Assembly (NCBI GenBank): GCA_947258985.1
Contig: CAMYKI010000020.1
Span: forward strand, 1-40,054
Source: an uncultured Acidimicrobiaceae bacterium
GTDB taxonomy: Bacteria; Actinomycetota; Acidimicrobiia; Spongiisociales; UBA5794
DNA length: 40,054 nt
Direction of reading: 5' to 3'
Shown here: piece after piece, positions 32,543-40,054 of the stretch
Numbering within the stretch: the stretch's first letter is position 1
Layout of the letters: each line of letters starts with the position of its first letter
The notes under the pieces: generated by a model
Told to the model about the DNA's origin: nothing
The model's input: only the letters and a program-made list of their open reading frames with translations
Database searches by the model: none
Translations under genes and position numbers: made by a program

Positions 32543-33837
32543 TCAGGCGTCGATCTGATCGAGTCGATCGAAAACCACACCACTGTTGCGCAGGAAGTGC
32601 GCCGTGCTGAAACAGCGATCCAACGGCCCTGCCTCGAGTTTCACATCTGCATCTGACTCGAGTAGCGATTGCAGCGGAAGGCCCTCGTCCCATGCCCGCA
32701 TCGCATTCCTTTGCACTATGCGATATGCCTCATCACGGGTCATGCCCTGTTCCTCGATGAGTGCCAGCAACACGGCTTGCGAGAACACCAGGCCGCGGGT
32801 GGTTTCGAGATTCTGCAGCATTCGCTTCTCGTCGACCACCAGGTTCTCGATGAGCTTGGTCATTCGTACCAGAGCGAAATCGAGGACGAGGCAGGCGTCC
32901 GGCAGTGCGACCCGTTCGGCCGAGGAATGCGAAATATCGCGCTCGTGCCATAGGGCCACGTTCTCAAAACCGGTTGAGGCGTAGGAACGCAGCAGCCGGG
33001 CGAGACCGGTGACGTTTTCCGATGCGATCGGGTTTCGCTTGTGCGGCATCGCCGAAGAGCCCTTCTGACCGCTTCCGAACGACTCGCGGACCTCGCCAAC
33101 CTCAGAGCGTTGCAGGTGACGAATCTCGGTGGCGAACCGCTCCAGCGAGGCTCCGATCAGCGCTACGGTCGACAGGAACTCGGCGTGTCGATCCCTATGG
33201 GTGATCTGTGACGATGCCGGCTCGACGCCCAGCTCGAGTCGATCACACACGTAGGCCTCGATGGCCGGGGGCGTGTGGGCATATGTCCCGACCGCTCCAG
33301 AGATCTTGCCGACCGCGACGGAAGCCGTGGCCGCCTCGAGCCTGGTACGGTCCCGGTCCAGCTCGAACGCCCATGTGGCCAGCTTCAATCCAAAGGTCGT
33401 CGGCTCGGCCCAGATGCCGTGAGTGCGCCCGATCATGACCGTGTCCCGGTGGGCGACGGCCTTGGCCCTGACAACGACAAACAGGTCTGCGAGACGCCGG
33501 TGCAGCAACTGCGCCGCCTCTTTGAGGATGTAGCCCTGGCCGGTGTCGAGCATGTCAGAAGAAGTGAGGCCATAGTGGACCCACTCTCCTCCCATCGTCA
33601 CCGAATCGGCCAGTTCGTCGACGAAGGCAGCGACATCATGGTTGGTCACTTCCTCGCGTGCCTTCCAAGCATCCGGGTCCACCTCGGGTGCGGTGCGTAC
33701 CGCGGCGGCGGCCTCGGCGGGGGCGACTCCCTGCTCGACCCAGGCCTCCACCACCAGGGTCTCGACTTCCTTCCAGACTTCGAGCTTGTGCCGCTCGCTC
33801 CAAATGCGAGACATCTCCGGCAACGTGTAGCGCGGGA

Positions 33838-33841
<4 letters not shown>
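32543..33841 (-). CDS. purB: Adenylosuccinate lyase
   Basis: This 432-residue fumarase/aspartase-superfamily lyase catalyses two steps of purine synthesis: SAICAR to AICAR plus fumarate, and adenylosuccinate to AMP plus fumarate. It shows TSSDMLDT (about 93-100), the catalytic His141 in GRTHGIWAEP and the signature loop GSSAMPHKRNP (about 261-271) with the catalytic Ser. It is of usual length for the shorter bacterial PurB type. Its ATG overlaps the purD stop by 4 bases, so it is the last gene of purA-purD-purB. Confidence 0.97.
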
Positions 33842-36497
<2,656 letters not shown>

Positions 36498-36514
36498 CTA
36501 TACACCAGAGGCTT

Positions 36515-36520
36515 TACAAT
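36515..36520 (+). promoter_or_regulatory. Probable -10 box of a leaderless tetR message
   Basis: TACAAT ends 8 bases before the ATG of the TetR gene. Transcription would start at or next to the A of the ATG, and no Shine-Dalgarno is present, as expected for a leaderless actinobacterial mRNA. The -35 region is weak. Confidence 0.4.
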
Positions 36521-36528
36521 CGCGGTGC

Positions 36529-37134
36529 ATGCCCAAGATCAACGCGCCCACGATCGACGAGCACAAGACTCGAACCCGCAACGCCCTCCTCGAGGCGGGC
36601 GCAGACTCGTTCGCCCGCTATGGCTTGTCGGGTACCTCGATTGGGATGCTGGCCGATGTGGCAGGGATTGCCCGCACCACTGTCTACGAGTACTTCCCGA
36701 ACAAGGAGGCTGTGCTGGCGGCGCTAATCGATGAGCGGCTCCCCCAGATAGTCGACCAGGTTGTTGATGATCTACCGGACGGCGATCCCCTAGCCAGGGT
36801 TGAGGTGATGTTGGAGCGTTCGCTTCGTTTTGTGGATGTGCACCCTGTCGAAACGGTTCTTCTGTTTCGCGTTAGTCGGGAGCTGCCAAAACCCGAGCGC
36901 GACGCTGCGTGGTCGGTCTTCGACCGCGTTCGAGACGAGGTCATTGCCCTCTGCCACGAGGGCGTAGCGTCTGGGCAATTCCCCGATTCCGATCCTGTTT
37001 CTCTCGGCAGGATCATCACCGACCAACTTGTTGGGGGGATAGACGAGTTGTCTGTGCGCTCCCCCGCCGCATCCGACGCAGTGGTGAAATCGCGATTGAC
37101 CTTCCTCCGCAACGGGTTGACCGCACGTGAGTAG
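36529..37134 (+). CDS. TetR-family transcriptional regulator
   Basis: This 201-residue regulator has an N-terminal helix-turn-helix at about 17-62: ALLEAGADSFARYGLSGTSI, then MLADVAGIARTTVYEYFPNKEAVL. The C-terminal ligand domain (about 70-200) is generic, with two aromatic or Met-poor helices. The frame is open upstream to 36214, but that part lies over purA; the ATG at 36529 behind the TACAAT box is the natural start. The target may be its own promoter or the purA side of the gap; no clear dyad was found. YjbQ follows 78 bp downstream. Confidence 0.9.
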   Translation: MPKINAPTIDEHKTRTRNALLEAGADSFARYGLSGTSIGMLADVAGIARTTVYEYFPNKEAVLAALIDERLPQIVDQVVDDLPDGDPLARVEVMLERSLRFVDVHPVETVLLFRVSRELPKPERDAAWSVFDRVRDEVIALCHEGVASGQFPDSDPVSLGRIITDQLVGGIDELSVRSPAASDAVVKSRLTFLRNGLTARE

Positions 37135-37212
37135 CCACACTGCGGCCGTACCTACTAGTCTCGCTCGCCGAGTATTGTTCAGGCGCTCAAGTTCACTCGG
37201 AGCCGATCCACG

Positions 37213-37737
37213 TTGAAGGAACAAATCCCAGTTAGGCAGGCAACTCGACGTCCCGCGGGAACGTTGACGGTGCTTGCCGAATCGGAGAATCCTGCAATCC
37301 GTACCGAGGCCCTGCATTTCTCGTCGACCCAGCCTCTGGAGTTCTGGGATGTGACCGATCTGACGCGAGAAGTGGTGGCCCGTTCGGGTGTCCGTCACGG
37401 GCAGGTGACGGTATACAGCCCGCACACCACAACCACGGTCGTGATCAACGAGTCCGAGACCGGTTTCCTCAACGACTTCCGTCGCATGATCTCCGCCGTG
37501 GTTCCCGAAGACACCTACTACGAGCACGACGACCATTCGGTTCGGACCGAGAACCTCCAGGAGGACGAGTTCATCAACGGGCATGCCCATTGCCGGCAGA
37601 TGCTGGTGGGCCAACCTTCCGTCACGGTGCCGGTGGTCGATGGTGAAGTGCTTCTGGGCCAATGGCAGCGGGTCCTGTTCGCTGAGCTCGACCAGGCGCG
37701 CGATCGGCGCATTTTTTTCCACGCACAGGGGATCTAG
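37213..37737 (+). CDS. YjbQ family protein (UPF0047)
   Basis: This 174-residue protein has the UPF0047 motifs: VTVYSPHTTTTVVINESETG near 66-85 and NGHAHCRQMLVGQPSVTVPV near 122-141, with the conserved His residues and Glu thought to form a metal site, and a closing GQWQRVLFAELD. The family is annotated as secondary thiamine-phosphate synthase on the basis of weak side activity of YjbQ; the natural role is uncertain. The start TTG at 37213 gives an N-terminal extension of about 30 residues compared with usual members (about 135-140 residues), so a later start is possible. Confidence 0.85.
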   Translation: MKEQIPVRQATRRPAGTLTVLAESENPAIRTEALHFSSTQPLEFWDVTDLTREVVARSGVRHGQVTVYSPHTTTTVVINESETGFLNDFRRMISAVVPEDTYYEHDDHSVRTENLQEDEFINGHAHCRQMLVGQPSVTVPVVDGEVLLGQWQRVLFAELDQARDRRIFFHAQGI

Positions 37738-37804
37738 GGCCGGTTCCTGTGGATAAGAAGCTGGGAGACCTCTCTGCCGGGCAGGATTGCTCCTAGAAAA
37801 TATT

Positions 37805-37872
37805 GCCAGGTATCGCTGGCGCGTGGCGGACGGCCACGCTAAGTTCGCCTCACGCATCCCATCCGGGATGCG
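37805..37872 (+). promoter_or_regulatory. Structured 5-prime leader with three consecutive hairpins
   Basis: Upstream of the Aap-type binding-protein gene, three short stems follow one another: GCCAG/CTGGC (37805-37820), GCGTGGC/GCCACGC (37821-37839) and CGCATCCC/GGGATGCG (37853-37872). The ribosome site GGGAGGG at 37894-37900 lies 22 bases after the last stem. This could be a regulatory leader; I do not match it to a known riboswitch class. Confidence 0.35.
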
Positions 37873-37906
37873 CTTCGCAAGACGAATCTATGCGGGAGGG
37901 CACTCC

Positions 37907-39073
37907 ATGATCAAGCGACTAGCGGTACTGCTTGCAGTACTTGCGCTTGTTGCCGCAGCTTGCGGTGGTACTTCGGAGTCAGACGACGAAACAACCACTA
38001 CTGCTGCGACTACTGACGATACGACCGAGACCACTGCCGCCGGCGGCGGCGATGACGGCGACGGCGGCGGCGACGCCGGCCAGGGCTCCGAGGGTGGCAC
38101 CCTTGCCGCTGTCCTGTCCCGCGGCGTCCTCAAGTGCGGCGTTTCCGGCGCATTGCCCGGATTCTCCGAGACTCAGCCCGATGGCACGGCGACCGGCTTC
38201 GATGCCGACTACTGCCGAGCTATTGCTGCTGCCGTCCTCGGTGACGCCAATGCAGTCGAGTTCCGGCCGTTGACCGCCGCCGAGCGGTTCGACGTTCTGA
38301 AGGCTGGTGAAATCGACGTACTCGTTCGCAACACCACCTATACCCAGAGCCGTGACGCTTCCGGTGAGGGCGGCGTGAACGTCGACTTCGCACCGACCAC
38401 GTACTTCGACGGCCAGCAGCTGATGGGCCGCTCCGACAGGTTCTCCGCGGACTCCGGTCCTGCAGACGTCGACGGCGCAATTCTCTGCACGAACGCCGGA
38501 ACCACGACCGAGAAGAACATCACGGAGTGGGCCAATATCGGCGGCGCCACCATCGGTCTCGAGACCGTTGAGCAGTTCCCCGAGGCGCTGGACAAGTTCG
38601 TCGCAGGCCAGTGTGACCTCGTGACAACCGACGGCTCCGGCCTCGTTGCCAACAAGGTCACGAAGGAGCGCGAGGGCGCTATCCAGCCCGGCGAGTGGGT
38701 CGTCTTCCCGACGGCACCTATCTCCAAGGAGCCCCTCGGTCCGGCATTCCGGCAGAATGACTCCGAGTGGGGCGACATCATCACGTGGGTTGTCTACGCC
38801 ACCTTCATCGCCGATGAGAAGGGCGTAACCTCCGCCAACATCGACGAGATGAGGGACGTCGATCCCGAGGCCTCGCGCTTGTTCGGTGGCGAGGGTGAGG
38901 TGCAGACCGCGATGGGTCTCAACGCCGATGCCTTCTACCAGATGGTCAAGCAGGTGGGTAACTACGACGAGATCTTCACGGCCAACCTGGTGCCGCTCGA
39001 CATTGTCCGCGAGGGCACGCTGAACGCACCGTTCAACGAGGGCGGCATGATCTACGCCCCGCCCGCTCGCTAG
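37907..39073 (+). CDS. General L-amino-acid ABC transporter substrate-binding lipoprotein (AapJ-like)
   Basis: This 388-residue protein starts at the ATG after GGGAGGG; the frame is open upstream to 37787 but gives no signal there. The lipoprotein signal ends ALVAAACGG (Cys19), followed by a Thr/Gly/Asp-rich linker (about 20-62). The family-3 binding domain is of the larger AapJ type: LSRGVLKCGVSGALPGFSET, GFDADYCRAIAAAVLGD, VRNTTYTQSRDA and WGDIITWVVYATFIADEKGV. It would bind a broad range of amino acids for the permease at 39216. It is followed by the hairpin at 39096. Confidence 0.92.
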   Translation: MIKRLAVLLAVLALVAAACGGTSESDDETTTTAATTDDTTETTAAGGGDDGDGGGDAGQGSEGGTLAAVLSRGVLKCGVSGALPGFSETQPDGTATGFDADYCRAIAAAVLGDANAVEFRPLTAAERFDVLKAGEIDVLVRNTTYTQSRDASGEGGVNVDFAPTTYFDGQQLMGRSDRFSADSGPADVDGAILCTNAGTTTEKNITEWANIGGATIGLETVEQFPEALDKFVAGQCDLVTTDGSGLVANKVTKEREGAIQPGEWVVFPTAPISKEPLGPAFRQNDSEWGDIITWVVYATFIADEKGVTSANIDEMRDVDPEASRLFGGEGEVQTAMGLNADAFYQMVKQVGNYDEIFTANLVPLDIVREGTLNAPFNEGGMIYAPPAR

Positions 39074-39095
39074 GACAGACGACAGACACCTACCT

Positions 39096-39125
39096 GAGAA
39101 GGGGCGCCGTTCGGCGCCCCTTCTC
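39096..39125 (+). terminator. Intra-operon hairpin after the binding-protein gene
   Basis: A perfect 13-bp stem (GAGAAGGGGCGCC at 39096-39108 with its complement at 39113-39125), a GTTC loop and TTGCTCTC after it. It begins 22 bases after the AapJ-like stop and lies before the permease gene of the same operon, as at 15967. Confidence 0.7.
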
Positions 39126-39215
39126 TTGCTCTCGAATAGAACCGTTGGCAATCGTGGGTTCCGCGTTGCTATGGTCACCCAGCACAAGCTGTGCGGATGA
39201 GGGAGAACACCGACG

Positions 39216-40054
39216 GTGGCCGTTACCGTTTCTCACCACGAACGACCTCCGATCTGGCGAAACGCAACCGTCCTGAAGTGGGCGGCACAATTGGTGCTTG
39301 TAGCGTTCATTGCCATCGTTGTCTTCACGCTGCGCGCCCAGGCATCCGCCAACCTCGAGGCCCGCGGTATCACCTTCGGTACGAAGTGGCTCACCGATCC
39401 GCCGCTGATTTCGATCCGTGAAGGCATAGATCTTCAACCAGACAGCGGGGCTCGCGCTCTCTACGCCGGCATGATCAACACGCTGCGCGTGGCGATATCC
39501 GGCATCATTGCCGCCACGATCCTCGGGACGATCGTCGGCATCGCTCGTCTTTCGCACAACTGGATCGTCAACAAGATCGCCACCGTCTACATCGAGATCA
39601 TCCGCAATATCCCGCTTCTCGTCCAGATCATCTTCTGGCTTGCCGTGGTGCAGACTCTTCCCGCCCTCGAAGCTGCAGACGTCGGCGAGAGCTGGTTTCT
39701 CGCCACCGCCAAGGGGGTTTCGGTTCCGTGGCTGTTCCCAGCCGGGGGCTTCTACCAGTGGTTGGTTTTCCTGATTATCGGTGCGATAGTTGCCGGCGTC
39801 GTCCACAACCGCCTGGCAAAGCTGAAAGAGGACCGCGGCGGCGAAACCCACGCCTTTATATGGTCCGTCGTTGCTTTTGTGGTGATTGCCGTCATCGGTT
39901 GGTTCATCCACCCGATCATGGCCTTCTGGGGGCCGATCTTCGACGGGATCTCGAGCTTCTTCGGGGGCATCCCCGCCTGGATGCTACAAGTTCTGCTGGC
40001 CGCGGTGGCGCTGCTCGGTGCGTTCATATGGATCCGGCGTTTTCTGAACTCGAT
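39216..40054 (+). CDS. General L-amino-acid ABC transporter permease (AapQ-like), partial
   Basis: The GTG at 39216, with GGGAG about 10 bases upstream, opens a frame that has no stop before the window ends; 279 codons are visible. It begins VTVSHHERPPIWRNATVLKW, has a first helix QLVLVAFIAIVVFTL, a long outer loop (LTDPPLISIREGIDL), then INTLRVAISGIIAATILGTI and YIEIIRNIPLLVQIIFWLAV, the start of the AapQ permease domain. The extra hydrophobic region at the right edge (FIWSVVAFVVIAVIGWFI) fits the longer Aap-type permeases. It should pair with a second permease (AapM-like) and an ATPase outside the window. Confidence 0.9.
   Translation, partial: MAVTVSHHERPPIWRNATVLKWAAQLVLVAFIAIVVFTLRAQASANLEARGITFGTKWLTDPPLISIREGIDLQPDSGARALYAGMINTLRVAISGIIAATILGTIVGIARLSHNWIVNKIATVYIEIIRNIPLLVQIIFWLAVVQTLPALEAADVGESWFLATAKGVSVPWLFPAGGFYQWLVFLIIGAIVAGVVHNRLAKLKEDRGGETHAFIWSVVAFVVIAVIGWFIHPIMAFWGPIFDGISSFFGGIPAWMLQVLLAAVALLGAFIWIRRFLNS

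Noticed and set aside
38039..38080. GGCGGCGG/GACGGCGG tandem repeat
   Set aside because: It encodes the Gly/Asp-rich linker of the lipoprotein, a common low-complexity region.

Overview
The window looks like chromosome from a high-GC Actinomycetota bacterium, most likely class Acidimicrobiia or a close relative. The support is a GC-rich third codon position throughout, many GTG/TTG starts, lipoproteins followed by Thr/Gly/Glu-rich linkers, a Cys-paired SLH-like repeat (GCNPP..N...CP..RQQMAAFL) that I associate with that class, and several actinobacterial families (SHOCT, LppM-like, FrnE-like DsbA, group II truncated globin). The taxonomic call is inference. I saw no rRNA, tRNA, CRISPR array, transposase or phage gene.

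Layout. 1-300: tail of an unknown gene, a 106-bp repeat with terminal inverted repeats, and a hairpin. 300-5,900: cell-envelope and small hypothetical genes (two SHOCT proteins, a DUF6325-like protein, a large membrane protein, a CPBP protease overlapping a flippase-like LPG_synthase_TM protein, a small membrane protein, a coiled-coil protein). 5,850-7,730 (minus): mobA, a dienoyl-CoA-isomerase-type crotonase and a YjbR protein. 7,827-8,810: an LppM-like lipoprotein and a probable frameshifted small gene. 8,900-15,100: a sulfur-metabolism module. It holds an ArsR regulator, what looks like a broken DsrE2-type gene, three tandem copies of the repeat seen at the left edge, a frameshifted tusA, a fused four-cluster FeS/NrfD membrane protein, a SoeA-like cytoplasmic molybdoenzyme and a probable TorD-type chaperone. 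15,200-17,560: a polar amino-acid ABC transporter operon. 17,630-24,740: mixed genes (threonine dehydratase, Cys-rich micro-protein, DsbA-like oxidoreductase, an E3-binding domain fused to a decayed nuclease-like domain, SRPBCC, coiled-coil, rhomboid, globin). 24,768-27,543: an SLH/beta-helix exported protein next to a Tat-exported peptidoglycan amidase. 27,665-32,499: an acidic lipoprotein and a MacAB-type efflux operon preceded by a short coupled leader ORF. 32,543-36,371 (minus): purA-purD-purB with 4-bp overlaps. 36,529-40,054: TetR, YjbQ, and the first two genes of an Aap-type amino-acid ABC operon, running off the right edge.

How the genes work together. MobA makes the bis-MGD form of the molybdenum cofactor that the SoeA-like enzyme needs. 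The FeS/NrfD fusion would pass electrons from that enzyme to the quinone pool, and TusA/DsrE-type proteins normally carry sulfane sulfur to such systems. Here both carriers appear broken while the enzyme genes are intact, and the repeat array sits exactly between the two broken genes. The two amino-acid transporter operons share one design: a strong hairpin directly after the binding-protein gene, which would favour its expression over the membrane and ATPase genes.
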